A stretch of DNA of 64,000 bases, from NCBI RefSeq assembly GCF_048537545.1, contig NZ_CP183218.1, one strand, 5' to 3'. The stretch comes from Chania fonticola_B (lineage in GTDB: Bacteria > Pseudomonadota > Gammaproteobacteria > Enterobacterales > Enterobacteriaceae). Below the pieces are notes generated by a model. It had not been told where the DNA came from, made no database searches, and saw only the letters and a list, made by a program, of their open reading frames with translations. Below are positions 34,709-43,913 of this stretch, piece by piece; position 1 is the stretch's first letter; each line of letters starts with the position of its first letter. A program made the translations under genes and the position numbers.

Positions 34709-36615
34709 ACCCCCTCCTTGGCAGCAACCTTGCCGTAGGCCAGTTCATTCACGGCTCGCCAAGCCTGATCGATCGCCGAGTTGGCATACGGGCTCCAGTC
34801 GGAATCGGAATTGGCAATAACGATCTTGCCGATCGGCTGCCGCGCGGTTTCGATAATCTTTTTAGCCTCATCTTCATCATCGAACATACCGTTGAGGAAA
34901 TAGGAGTAACCGTGCGACCAGCGGTTGACGGTGATCGCCTGAATATCCCGCTGATGATCAAATCCGGCATCACCTAACATGCCCTGCAGCTGCTCACGGA
35001 TCATCTGCTCGTGTACCTCAAACGGGGTTCCTAGCAACAGCGCTCGCCCTTTGCGCGACTGTTCACGCGGGCTAAGACCACTGCCGGGCAATGTCGGCAC
35101 ATACACCATATGCAACCCGATAGGCTGGTTTGGATCGCGTGGGTGCTGATATCCCCCCATGCTTACCGGGTAGTCCAATTTCACCCGGCTATAAGGCGCG
35201 GTCGGGGCATACACTTCGTGCACTCCCAGTTTGATAAACGGCTGCCAGTTGCGGATCACCACCTTACTGTACACCAATGGCGATTTGACGTTCTGCTTCA
35301 GCGCCTCTTGCTGCTCGTGAGACATTTCCGGGATCAGATAAGGGATCATCATATTGTAACCGGCCATCACCACCTGCCCGGCCCGCACTTTGACCATCTT
35401 CTCGCCGTTGATATAGGTCACCTCGGCCTTATCACCCACGTTGGCCACGTGCAGCCCGGTGCTGTTCAAGCGTAGTTTCACCGGTGACTCGGGGCGATCC
35501 AGCTGGCTGTAATCAAACTGAGCTAGGATGACGTCGTTCATATCTTTGCCACCCGGAGCCACCGCCGGGATCAAATGACGCACCATCAGGCGAGCCAGCG
35601 TGGCATTGCCATCCGGGAAGTGGAATACATAGGGATCGTCAAGATCGGCCTGCGATTCCTCATCCAGCGGCGGCAAGTTCATACCGTTCAAGCCTGGTAG
35701 ATCACAGATGCGGGCATCGCTGCAAGAAGTCGCATCAATGCCGACGGCCTGGAAATCGTTGGTGGTTTGCTGGAAATAGCGGATCGCCATTTCGCTCAGC
35801 CCCACTTTCTCGCGCAGGAACTGGCTATAGCTGTGCTTGTCCAACCAGGCCACCTTCTCTTCCTGGCTCAGGCCCGGCAGGTAGTCTTTTTCGACGGTGT
35901 GCAGCGCAATCAAGGCCTGGCGATCGGCCTGCGGCAACGGGAAGTCGTTGATAAAATCTTCATAAGAGCGACCATTGAGGCGATCACGCGGAATATCATC
36001 CGCCACCACTCGGCCCGGATCGCCACTCACTACCTTATCAACGCCAAAGTTCTGGCGATCGAAGTAGACGCCACGGCTGAGATTGAGGTCCGGATAGAAA
36101 GTGGTGTCGAAGGCCTTTTCCATACCGTCCAGGCTAACGCCCAGATTTTTCAGCAACCCCATGGCTACCGGGCTGAAGTTGGAACGTGGCGACTGTAACG
36201 ATTCGCTGCCCCCGTAACCGAGGAGGGTGCCGTTCTCGCTGCTGAATTCGTTACGCTTGGCGTGGCCGCCAAAGTCATCATGGTTATCAATCAGCAAAAT
36301 ACGTTGCTGTTTGCCCTTCATTTGCTGCCAGAAACAGGCCGCCGCCAGGCCGCTGATGCCAGCGCCGACGATCACCAGATCGAATTCTTCTTCGATCGGC
36401 AGGTTGCCAAAATCAAAGGTTTTGCCATCACGCCCCAGTTGATGGGCATGTTCGAATGAGCCTGGATGATTGCCGCGCAGGCCAGTTAACGCTGGTGGGT
36501 AATACAGAGTTTGATGGGCGGCTTGCGGCGATGCGCGCAGGATCTGCATCGGCGTAAGCCCGGCGGCGATGGTGATCGCCACCCCATTAAGAAAATCGCG
36601 ACGGGTGATAGCCAT
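34705..36615 (-). CDS. Tat-exported FAD oxidoreductase, probable spermidine dehydrogenase (SpdH-like)
   Basis: A 636-residue flavoprotein. The N-terminus has a twin-arginine signal (RRDFLNG, residues 5-11, then a hydrophobic stretch), so it is exported folded. The FAD-binding motif VIVGAGISGL lies at about residues 81-90 after FDL. It is preceded by patD and polyamine-importer-like genes and followed by a tri-heme cytochrome c. Spermidine dehydrogenase is a known enzyme of Serratia and Pseudomonas that cleaves spermidine to 1,3-diaminopropane and 4-aminobutanal. The specific substrate is inferred from this context; another amine or alcohol is possible. Confidence 0.6.
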   Translation of the reverse strand: MAITRRDFLNGVAITIAAGLTPMQILRASPQAAHQTLYYPPALTGLRGNHPGSFEHAHQLGRDGKTFDFGNLPIEEEFDLVIVGAGISGLAAACFWQQMKGKQQRILLIDNHDDFGGHAKRNEFSSENGTLLGYGGSESLQSPRSNFSPVAMGLLKNLGVSLDGMEKAFDTTFYPDLNLSRGVYFDRQNFGVDKVVSGDPGRVVADDIPRDRLNGRSYEDFINDFPLPQADRQALIALHTVEKDYLPGLSQEEKVAWLDKHSYSQFLREKVGLSEMAIRYFQQTTNDFQAVGIDATSCSDARICDLPGLNGMNLPPLDEESQADLDDPYVFHFPDGNATLARLMVRHLIPAVAPGGKDMNDVILAQFDYSQLDRPESPVKLRLNSTGLHVANVGDKAEVTYINGEKMVKVRAGQVVMAGYNMMIPYLIPEMSHEQQEALKQNVKSPLVYSKVVIRNWQPFIKLGVHEVYAPTAPYSRVKLDYPVSMGGYQHPRDPNQPIGLHMVYVPTLPGSGLSPREQSRKGRALLLGTPFEVHEQMIREQLQGMLGDAGFDHQRDIQAITVNRWSHGYSYFLNGMFDDEDEAKKIIETARQPIGKIVIANSDSDWSPYANSAIDQAWRAVNELAYGKVAAKEGV

Positions 36616-36644
36616 AAAAGCGTCCTTTTATTCTTTATTATTAT

Positions 36645-36666
36645 CAGGCCAGCCGAAGCCAGCCTG
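36645..36666 (-). repeat. Hairpin with a UUCG tetraloop between patD and the FAD oxidoreductase
   Basis: On the minus strand CAGGCTGGC-TTCG-GCTGGCCTG forms a 9-bp stem (two G-U pairs) closed by C(UUCG)G, a very stable loop. It is followed by A/T-rich sequence without a T run. It lies in the 95-bp gap and could modulate expression between cytoplasmic and exported parts of the operon. Confidence 0.55.
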
Positions 36667-36710
36667 AGAGCCGCGTTATTGTGCGTATAAATCCTACCAG
36701 ATCAAGCAGA

Positions 36711-38135
36711 TTAGTGTTTGAACATCACATGGCGAATGGTGGTGTAATCCTCCAGCCCGTACATCGACATGTCTTTGCCATAGCCCGACAGCTTCTGCCC
36801 GCCGTGCGGCATTTCGCTCACCAGCATAAAGTGGGTGTTCACCCAGGTGCAGCCATACTGCAAACGCGCGCTCAGGCGATGGGCACGCCCTACGTCACGT
36901 GTCCACAAAGAGGAAGCCAAGCCGTAATTGGAGGCGTTGGCCCAAGCCAGTACCTGCGCCTCGTCGTCGAATTCCGTCACCGTCACTACTGGGCCAAACA
37001 CTTCACGCTGGACAATCTCATCTTCCTGGCGCGCACCTGCCAACAGCGTTGGTTGGAAATAGAAGCCAGGGCCAGCGACTTTTTCGCCCCCGGTGACCAC
37101 CTGGATATGAGGCAGTGCTTTGGCCCGCTCAACAAAGCCAATCACCCGCTCCAGATGCTGGGAAGTGATCAACGGTCCTAATTCGGTACTGCTGTCTTCC
37201 GGTGGCCCGATCTTCAAGCTGGCCACCGCTTCGCCCAGCGCTTTCACCAGCTTTGGGTAAATGCCTTTTTGCGCATAGATCCGGCAGGCAGCGGTGCAAT
37301 CCTGCCCGGCATTGTAAAAACCGAAGGTGCGGATGCCGTCAACAACCTGCTGAATGTCGGCATCATCGAAGACGATTACCGGCGCTTTGCCGCCCAGCTC
37401 CATATGGGTGCGTTTAATCCCTGGAGCGGTATGGGCAATGATATGCTCACCGGTAGCAATAGAGCCGGTAAGAGAGACCATGCGCACCTTGTCATGTCCG
37501 GTCAGCACATCGCCCACGCTGGCACCACGGCCAAACAGCACGTTGAGTACGCCCGGCGGGAACACGCCAGCGGCCAGTTCGGCCAGCTTGAAAGTGGTTA
37601 ACGGCGTCTGTTCAGAAGGTTTGATCACCACGCAGTTCCCTGCCGCCAACGCGGGTGCCAACTTCCAGGCGGCCATCATCAGTGGGTAATTCCAGGGAGC
37701 AATCGAAGCCACCACGCCCAACGGATCGCGGCGGATCATCGAAGTGTGCCCCGCCAGATATTCACCGGCCGCCATGCCACTCAGGCAACGGCTGGCACCG
37801 GCAAAGAAGCGGAAGACATCGGCCACCGCAGGCAGTTCGTCATTCAGCGCACAGTGATAAGGCTTGCCGCAGTTGAGGGACTCCAGTTTGGCGAAGGTTT
37901 CCGCATGCTGGTCAATCACGTCCGCCAGCGCCAGTAAGTGTTCGGCACGCTCTTTCGGGGTAGTTTGCCCCCACTGTTCAAACGCCGCATCGGCGGCCTG
38001 CACGGCCTCTTCAACCTGCTGTGCGCTGGCCTCGGCCACTTGAACAATCACTTCTCCCGTTGCCGGGTTGTAGACCGGCAACTTTTCGCCCTGGCCGGTA
38101 ACCAGTTGACCATTAATCAGCAGTTGGCTTTGCAT
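36711..38135 (-). CDS. patD: Gamma-aminobutyraldehyde dehydrogenase PatD
   Basis: A 474-residue NAD-dependent aldehyde dehydrogenase with strong similarity to E. coli PatD (YdcW) along its length, from LLINGQLVTGQGEKLPVYNP to MYGLEDYTTIRHVMFKH. The catalytic cysteine is C280 in GQDCTAACR and the glutamate lies in MELGGKAPV. It oxidises 4-aminobutanal to GABA, the second step of putrescine and spermidine breakdown. It follows the importer genes as in the E. coli ydcSTUVW operon. Confidence 0.95.
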   Translation of the reverse strand: MQSQLLINGQLVTGQGEKLPVYNPATGEVIVQVAEASAQQVEEAVQAADAAFEQWGQTTPKERAEHLLALADVIDQHAETFAKLESLNCGKPYHCALNDELPAVADVFRFFAGASRCLSGMAAGEYLAGHTSMIRRDPLGVVASIAPWNYPLMMAAWKLAPALAAGNCVVIKPSEQTPLTTFKLAELAAGVFPPGVLNVLFGRGASVGDVLTGHDKVRMVSLTGSIATGEHIIAHTAPGIKRTHMELGGKAPVIVFDDADIQQVVDGIRTFGFYNAGQDCTAACRIYAQKGIYPKLVKALGEAVASLKIGPPEDSSTELGPLITSQHLERVIGFVERAKALPHIQVVTGGEKVAGPGFYFQPTLLAGARQEDEIVQREVFGPVVTVTEFDDEAQVLAWANASNYGLASSLWTRDVGRAHRLSARLQYGCTWVNTHFMLVSEMPHGGQKLSGYGKDMSMYGLEDYTTIRHVMFKH

Positions 38136-38183
38136 AGGGTTATCCTTTGAAATATTGGCATAAGCTATTTAGGAATTGAGGTG

Positions 38184-38990
38184 CTATTTACCGCTGCCTG
38201 CGACGCTTTCTCCGCCTTTGGTCAGGTAGTACGCGCCCAGGATCGGGAACATCGTCAATACCATCACCGACAACGCGACCACGTTGGTGATCGGCACATC
38301 ACGTGGGCGGCCCAACTGGTTCAGCAGCCACAGCGGCAGCGTACGTTCGTGCCCGGCGGTGAAGGTGGTCACAATGATTTCGTCGAATGACAGGGCAAAC
38401 GCCAGCATCCCTCCCGCCAGCAGTGCCGAGCCCAGATTCGGCAAGATCACGTAACGGAAGGTCTGCCAGCCATCGGCCCCCAAATCCATCGAGGCTTCGA
38501 TCAGGCTGTGTGAGGTTCGGCGGAAGCGGGCGATCACGTTGTTGAACACGATCACCACGCAGAAGGTGGCATGGCCGATGACGATCGTCATGATCCCCGG
38601 TTCGATGTTCAGCGCCTTGAAGGCCGCCAGCAATGCCAGACCGGTGACGATCCCCGGCAAGGCAATAGGTAACAGCAGCAGCAGAGAAATGCTGTCCTTG
38701 CCGAAGAAATCCCGGCGATACAGCGCCGCTGCGGCCAGCGTGCCGAGCACCAGCGCAATCGCCGTGGCCAGGCAGGCGATCTGTACCGAAAGCAGTACCG
38801 CATCAATAATGTCCTGCCGCCCCGCCGCCACGCTGAACCAATGCAGGGTGAAGCCCCGCGGCGGGAAGCTGAATGCCGCGTCTTCGGTATTGAAGGCGTA
38901 CATGGCAATAATCACTATCGGGAAGTGCAGGAAGATCAGGCCACCCCAGGCGGCCAGTTTCAGCCCTAACGGCGCGCGTTCAGAGTGCAT
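38184..38990 (-). CDS. ydcV: ABC transporter permease YdcV
   Basis: A 268-residue inner-membrane permease with six predicted membrane segments and the cytoplasmic coupling motif (EASMDLGADGWQTFRYVILPNLGSA). It is of the PotC type used by spermidine/putrescine importers. Its start overlaps the ydcU end by 11 bp. Confidence 0.93.
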   Translation of the reverse strand: MHSERAPLGLKLAAWGGLIFLHFPIVIIAMYAFNTEDAAFSFPPRGFTLHWFSVAAGRQDIIDAVLLSVQIACLATAIALVLGTLAAAALYRRDFFGKDSISLLLLLPIALPGIVTGLALLAAFKALNIEPGIMTIVIGHATFCVVIVFNNVIARFRRTSHSLIEASMDLGADGWQTFRYVILPNLGSALLAGGMLAFALSFDEIIVTTFTAGHERTLPLWLLNQLGRPRDVPITNVVALSVMVLTMFPILGAYYLTKGGESVAGSGK

Positions 38991-39924
38991 CGAAGGCCCC
39001 CAGGCGTTTCACAATCGAGAGATAAATGGCGATCAGGACGATCGGCACCAGCGTAAAGGCGGCCGCCATCGGCATATTGCCGATCGCCCCCTGTTGGGCA
39101 TACACCATGCTGCCGATAAAGTAGCCCGGTGGCCCCACCAGCTGTGGCACGATAAAGTCGCCCAGCGTCAGCGAAAAAGTGAAGATGGAACCGGCTGCGA
39201 TACCCGGTACCGCCAGCGGCAGGATCACATAGCGGAACGTTTGGGACGGGCGCGCGCCCAGATCCGCAGAAGCGTGCAGCAACGAAGGCGGCAAGCGCTC
39301 TAACGCCGCCTGGATCGGTAAGATCATGAACGGCAGCCAAATATAGACAAACACCAGGAAGCGCCCAAGACCGGAAGTGGATAGCGTATTACCCCCTACG
39401 CCGGGAATGCTCAGAATGCTCGCCAATACCGGCTCCAGCCCCATATGTTGCAGGAACCACTGCGCCACGCCGTCTTTCGCCAGCAATAGCGTCCAGGCAT
39501 AGGCTTTAACGATGTAGCTGGCCCACATCGGCATCATCACGGCGATATAAAAGAACGCTTTTACCTTGCCGCTGGTGTATCGGGCCATGTAATAGGCGAT
39601 GGGGAATGCCAATACCGCACTGGCCAGCGAAACGACCACCGCCATGGTCAGCGTACGGACGATGATGTCATAGTTGGCCGGGTTGAACAGCGCGCTCAGG
39701 TTGGCGAAGGTCAGATCCGGCGTCACCGTCATGGTGAAATCGTCGAAGGTGTAAAAACCTTGCCACAGCAGGGTCAGCAGCGAGCCAAGATACACCGCCC
39801 CAAACCACAGCAGCGGCGGCACCAGCAACAGCAGCAGATACAGCGTTGGCTTGCGGTACAGGTAGGTGGAAATCGCGCGAATTTTACCGCCGGGCGCTGC
39901 CGGCTGCTCGATGCTCATGTCCAT
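38980..39924 (-). CDS. ydcU: ABC transporter permease YdcU
   Basis: A 314-residue permease, PotB type, matching E. coli YdcU through WFGAVYLGSLLTLLWQGFYT and MARYTSGKVKAFFYIAVMMP. The coupling motif is ASADLGARPSQTFRYVILPLAVPG. It starts 1 bp after the ydcT stop. Confidence 0.94.
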   Translation of the reverse strand: MDMSIEQPAAPGGKIRAISTYLYRKPTLYLLLLLVPPLLWFGAVYLGSLLTLLWQGFYTFDDFTMTVTPDLTFANLSALFNPANYDIIVRTLTMAVVVSLASAVLAFPIAYYMARYTSGKVKAFFYIAVMMPMWASYIVKAYAWTLLLAKDGVAQWFLQHMGLEPVLASILSIPGVGGNTLSTSGLGRFLVFVYIWLPFMILPIQAALERLPPSLLHASADLGARPSQTFRYVILPLAVPGIAAGSIFTFSLTLGDFIVPQLVGPPGYFIGSMVYAQQGAIGNMPMAAAFTLVPIVLIAIYLSIVKRLGAFDAL

Positions 39925-39925
39925 C

Positions 39926-40954
39926 TCACCTCTCCTCCAGCAGCGGCACCATTGCCTCTCTGGCCCAACAGGCGGTGACCGGCTGACCGATCAGGCGCTG
40001 CTGTGCCACGGCCTGCCACTGCGGGTTAGCCTGGCTGACCAGCAGTTTCTCACCGCTGCTCAGGGCGATTTCATAGCGTGTCGCCGCCCCTTGGTAATGG
40101 ATATCCTGCAAGGTACCCTGAACCTGAACTTCCCCCTGCGTTGCGCCGCTTTGATCCAGCAGGCGGATATGCTCCGGGCGGATCGAAAAGGTGGCCGATT
40201 GCCCCAGCAAACGCTCCGCCAATTCGCTGCGTACCACGTTGGACGTGCCGACAAACTCGGCGACAAACGGCGTTCTTGGCCGCATATACAGTTCGCGTGG
40301 CGCGTCTACCTGCTCAATGCGGCCATTGTTGAACACCGCCACCCGATCGGACATCGACAGGGCTTCGCTTTGATCGTGCGTAACGAAGATAAAGGTGATT
40401 CCCAGTTGGCGTTGCAGCTTCTTCAACTCCCCCTGCATCTGCTCACGCAATTTCAGGTCCAACGCCCCAAGCGGTTCGTCCAGCAGCAGCAGGCGTGGGC
40501 GATTGACCAATGCACGAGCCAGAGCCACGCGCTGACGTTGGCCACCGGAAAGGTGCGCCGGTTTACGTTCGGCAGCAAACCCCAATGCCACGCTTTCCAA
40601 TGCCTGATTCGCCCGCGCCAGCCGTTCACGCTTGGCAACGCCTTTCACCATCAGGCCGTAGGCCACGTTCTCCAGCACCGACATGTGTGGGAACAGCGCA
40701 TAGTCCTGGAACACGGTGTTCACATCGCGCTGGTAAGGCGGCAGATTGCTCGCCTCTTGCCCATGAATACGGATGGAGCCGGAGCTAAGTTGTTCAAAGC
40801 CAGCGATCAGCCGCAGGCAGGTAGTTTTACCCGAGCCTGAAGGCCCAAGCATGGAGAAAAACTCGCCGTCCTGTATTTCAACAGAAACCCGATCTACGGC
40901 ACGAACATCGCCGAAAATGCGCGAGACATCGATAAATTGCACAGCAATGGTCAT
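39926..40954 (-). CDS. ydcT: ABC transporter ATP-binding protein YdcT
   Basis: A 342-residue ATPase. The start at 40954 (ATG after GGAG) gives MTIAVQFIDVSRIFGDVRAV, as in E. coli YdcT; the longer frame runs into the upstream repeat. Walker A GPSGSGKT, signature LSGGQRQR, Walker B LLLLDEPLGALD and a C-terminal TOBE domain are present. It powers import of a polyamine-like substrate. Confidence 0.95.
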   Translation of the reverse strand: MTIAVQFIDVSRIFGDVRAVDRVSVEIQDGEFFSMLGPSGSGKTTCLRLIAGFEQLSSGSIRIHGQEASNLPPYQRDVNTVFQDYALFPHMSVLENVAYGLMVKGVAKRERLARANQALESVALGFAAERKPAHLSGGQRQRVALARALVNRPRLLLLDEPLGALDLKLREQMQGELKKLQRQLGITFIFVTHDQSEALSMSDRVAVFNNGRIEQVDAPRELYMRPRTPFVAEFVGTSNVVRSELAERLLGQSATFSIRPEHIRLLDQSGATQGEVQVQGTLQDIHYQGAATRYEIALSSGEKLLVSQANPQWQAVAQQRLIGQPVTACWAREAMVPLLEER

Positions 40955-40975
40955 GATGTACGCTCCAAAATGTTG

Positions 40976-41081
40976 CCCCTCACCCAACCCTCTCCCAAAG
41001 GGAGAGGGAGCTGTTAGTCCCTGCTCTTTGGGAAGTAAAAAGGTCATCTCAGCAAACTCGATCGGTCCCCCACAGGGGAGC
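40976..41081. repeat. Palindromic repeat element between ydcS and ydcT
   Basis: Left module at 40976-41010 contains CCCTCTCCC-AAA-GGGAGAGGG; right module at about 41049-41081 contains a second hairpin plus TCAGCAAACTCGATCGGTCC. The same modules occur at 62036-62290. This looks like a small non-coding repeat that has inserted in the operon and widened the ydcS-ydcT gap to 159 bp. Confidence 0.65.
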
Positions 41082-41113
41082 CGTCTGGCGCTCGCAGGTG
41101 AGAGCTATAAGGG

Positions 41114-42265
41114 TTATCTACCGCCCATGATGGCGATGTAGTCCTGGGTCCAGCGGCTATAAGGGACGAACTTGCCGCCCTCGGCCTGTGGCGTTTTCCA
41201 GAAGGCAATTTTGTCAAACTGGTTGAAACCGTTGGTTTCACACCCTTTGTCACCGAGCAAGGTGCTGGCTTTGCAACCGGCAGGAACTGCCGGTAACGAG
41301 CCAAACCAGGCCGCAACGTCACCCTGTACCTTCGGTTCCAGCGACCAGTTCATCCACTGGTAGGCGCAGCTTGGATGCTTGGCCTCGGCGTGCAACATGG
41401 TGGTATCCGCCCAGCCGGTAACCCCTTCTTTCGGGAATACGGTAGCGATAGGCTGGCCTTCGCCTTTCAGGGCGTTGGCCTGGTATGGCCAGGCGCTGGA
41501 AGCCACCACACCTTCGTTTTTGAAATCGCTCATCTGTACCGAGGTGTCATGCCAGTAACGGTGGATCAGCGCGTGCTGGCTGCGCAGCAGTTTCAGTGCC
41601 GCCTGATACTGCTCTTCGTTCAGTTGGTAAGGGTCGGTGATGCCAAGCTGGGGTTGAGTCGCTTTCAGGAACAGAGCCGCATCGGCGATATAGATTGGGC
41701 CGTCGTAAGCCTGCACCCGGCCCTGATTGGTCTTGCCGTCCGGCAGATTTTGCTGCTGGAACACCACAGCCCAGCTGTCTGGCGGCGTCGGGAAGGTTTT
41801 GGTGTTATACATCAGCAGGTTTGGCCCCCACTGATATGGCGTACCGTAGGTTTTGCCCGCCACGTTGTACCAAGGGCCGTTTATCAGGCGTGGGTCGATA
41901 TTCTGCCAGTTAGGGATCAGCGCGGTATTGATTGGCTGCACGCGTTTGCCGTAGATCAGGCGCAGCGAGGCATCGCCAGAAGCGGTCACCAGATCGTAAC
42001 CGCCTTTTGCCATCAAGCTGACCATTTCATCCGAGGTCGCGGCGGTTTTCACATTCACCGCGCAGCCGGTCTGTTTCTCAAACTGGGTCACCCAGTCGTA
42101 ATTCTTGTCGGACTGACCACGTTCGATGTAGCCGGGCCAGGCGATGATGTCCAACCGCCCTTCCCCCTTGCCCAACGGCTGTGGCGTATCGGCGGCCTGA
42201 GCCATACCGCAAAGGATCGTCATACAGAGCGCGGTGACTGTGGTGATTGCGTGTGTTTTTCCCAT
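41114..42265 (-). CDS. ydcS: Periplasmic substrate-binding protein YdcS
   Basis: A 383-residue exported protein with a signal peptide ending near MAQA-AD. It matches E. coli YdcS throughout (GRLDIIAWPGYIERGQSDK; ASGDASLRLIYGKRVQP; WTQDYIAIMGGR end). YdcS is a PotD/F-type binding protein. It begins the ABC importer part of this cluster. Confidence 0.95.
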   Translation of the reverse strand: MGKTHAITTVTALCMTILCGMAQAADTPQPLGKGEGRLDIIAWPGYIERGQSDKNYDWVTQFEKQTGCAVNVKTAATSDEMVSLMAKGGYDLVTASGDASLRLIYGKRVQPINTALIPNWQNIDPRLINGPWYNVAGKTYGTPYQWGPNLLMYNTKTFPTPPDSWAVVFQQQNLPDGKTNQGRVQAYDGPIYIADAALFLKATQPQLGITDPYQLNEEQYQAALKLLRSQHALIHRYWHDTSVQMSDFKNEGVVASSAWPYQANALKGEGQPIATVFPKEGVTGWADTTMLHAEAKHPSCAYQWMNWSLEPKVQGDVAAWFGSLPAVPAGCKASTLLGDKGCETNGFNQFDKIAFWKTPQAEGGKFVPYSRWTQDYIAIMGGR

Positions 42266-42338
42266 CGTAATTACCCCTGTGTTGCATGTTGGTATGCGGC
42301 AAGGAACGGTTGCCGCCGATTTTTTATCGGCCGTGTGG

Positions 42339-43802
42339 CTAGAAGGAAGCCTTGAACTTCGCCATCACGTGCCGGACAACGCTGTAATCCTGTAATGAAT
42401 CGCTGGAGAGATCTTTGCCGTAGCCGGAGCGCTTTAAGCCGCCGTGAGGCATTTCGCTCGCCAGCGTAAAGTGGGTGTTGATCCAGGTGCTGCCATATTG
42501 CAGATGCGCCGCGATATGCAGTGCGCGGTCGATATTCTGTGTCCACACCGAGGAGGCCAGACCGTATTCGGAATCGTTGGCCCAGGTCACCGCCTGCTCC
42601 AGGGTGTCGAAACGCGTCACGCTGACCACCGGGCCAAACACTTCACGCTGGACGATTTCATCGGTTTGCAGGCAGCCAGCCAATAACGTGGGCTGATAGT
42701 AAAAGCCAGGGCCAGAGTGTGCCGCCGCACCAGTAATCAATTCGATATGTGGCTGGCTGAGAGCCCGTTCGACAAAGCTGGCGACCCGGTCACGCTGGCG
42801 GCTGCTGATCAGCGGGCCGATTTCATTATCTTCATCACGCTTGCGGGCAAAACGTAGGCTGGCGACCGCTTCCCCCAAGGCTTCCACCAGCTTCGGATAG
42901 ATGCCTGCCTGGGCGTAAATGCGGCAGGCAGCGGTGCAATCCTGCCCGGCATTGTAGTAACCGAAGGTACGGATACTGCTGACGACCTCATCCAGATCGG
43001 CATCGTCACAGACGATCACCGGGGCTTTACCGCCCAGTTCCAGGTGGGTGCGCTTGACGCTTTTGACCGCCGCCTGCAAGATTTTTTGCCCGGTAACGAT
43101 ATCGCCGGTAACCGACACTAAACGAACCTGCGGATGACCAACCAGATGGCTGCCCACCCCTTCGCCACCACCGTAGACAATGTTCAACACGCCTGGCGGC
43201 AGGATTTCCTGCAACGCAGGCACCAAGGCCAGAATGGTCAATGGCGTATGTTCGGAGGGCTTGAATACTACGGTGTTGCCGGCTGCAAGCGCCGGAGCAA
43301 TCTTCCAGGCCGCCATCATCAGCGGATAATTCCATGGTGCGATGGAGGCCACCACGCCGACCGGGTCACGCCGGATCATGGAGGTATGGCCCTCAACATA
43401 TTCACCTGCCAACTGGCCTTGCTGGGTGCGCACGGCCCCGGCGAAGAAGCGGAATACGTCAATGGCTGCGGGCAGATCGTCGTTCAGTGCCTGATGGAAA
43501 GGTTTACCGCAGTTCAGCGCTTCAAGGCGCGCCAGATGTTCTGCCTGCCGTTCGATGGCATCGGCAATACGCAGCAGGATTGTTGCTCGGAAAGCGGGAG
43601 TGGTGCGTGACCAGTGGGGAAATGCCTGCTGCGCGGCGGCAACTGCGCGCCCCACCTGGGTTGGCGTTGCCTCGGCAATGGAAACCAGGGTTTCACCGTT
43701 GGCAGGATTAACAATGGTCTCCTGATGGCCTTCACCCTCGAGCGACTCGCCGTTAATGAATTGCCGACAGGATAAACCGGAAACCAACTGTAGCTCTGCC
43801 AT
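42339..43802 (-). CDS. Aldehyde dehydrogenase, PatD paralogue
   Basis: A 487-residue NAD-dependent aldehyde dehydrogenase, clearly related to PatD at 36711-38135 (shared GHTSMIRRDP-GVVASIAPWNYP and FG-YNAGQDCTAACR). Catalytic cysteine is C289. Its presence beside patD suggests an aminoaldehyde substrate such as 3-aminopropanal or 4-aminobutanal. It is the first enzyme gene after the LysR regulator, followed by ydcS after 73 bp. Confidence 0.9.
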   Translation of the reverse strand: MAELQLVSGLSCRQFINGESLEGEGHQETIVNPANGETLVSIAEATPTQVGRAVAAAQQAFPHWSRTTPAFRATILLRIADAIERQAEHLARLEALNCGKPFHQALNDDLPAAIDVFRFFAGAVRTQQGQLAGEYVEGHTSMIRRDPVGVVASIAPWNYPLMMAAWKIAPALAAGNTVVFKPSEHTPLTILALVPALQEILPPGVLNIVYGGGEGVGSHLVGHPQVRLVSVTGDIVTGQKILQAAVKSVKRTHLELGGKAPVIVCDDADLDEVVSSIRTFGYYNAGQDCTAACRIYAQAGIYPKLVEALGEAVASLRFARKRDEDNEIGPLISSRQRDRVASFVERALSQPHIELITGAAAHSGPGFYYQPTLLAGCLQTDEIVQREVFGPVVSVTRFDTLEQAVTWANDSEYGLASSVWTQNIDRALHIAAHLQYGSTWINTHFTLASEMPHGGLKRSGYGKDLSSDSLQDYSVVRHVMAKFKASF

Positions 43803-43828
43803 TGCGCTGCCTCATGTGACAAAAACGT

Positions 43829-43852
43829 TAACTAAATGTGATAAGTTAGTTT
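43829..43852. promoter_or_regulatory. Candidate LysR operator before the polyamine cluster
   Basis: AACTAA (43830-43835) and TTAGTT (43846-43851) form a perfect inverted repeat across 10 bases, fitting the T-N11-A shape of LysR sites. It lies 28 bp upstream of the aldehyde dehydrogenase start, in the 111-bp gap after the regulator. Confidence 0.45.
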
Positions 43853-43913
43853 TAATCAGACTAAGCGAGCGCAGTGCGGACAACAAATTCTAAATACTGA
43901 AGGCAGCGTTCGA

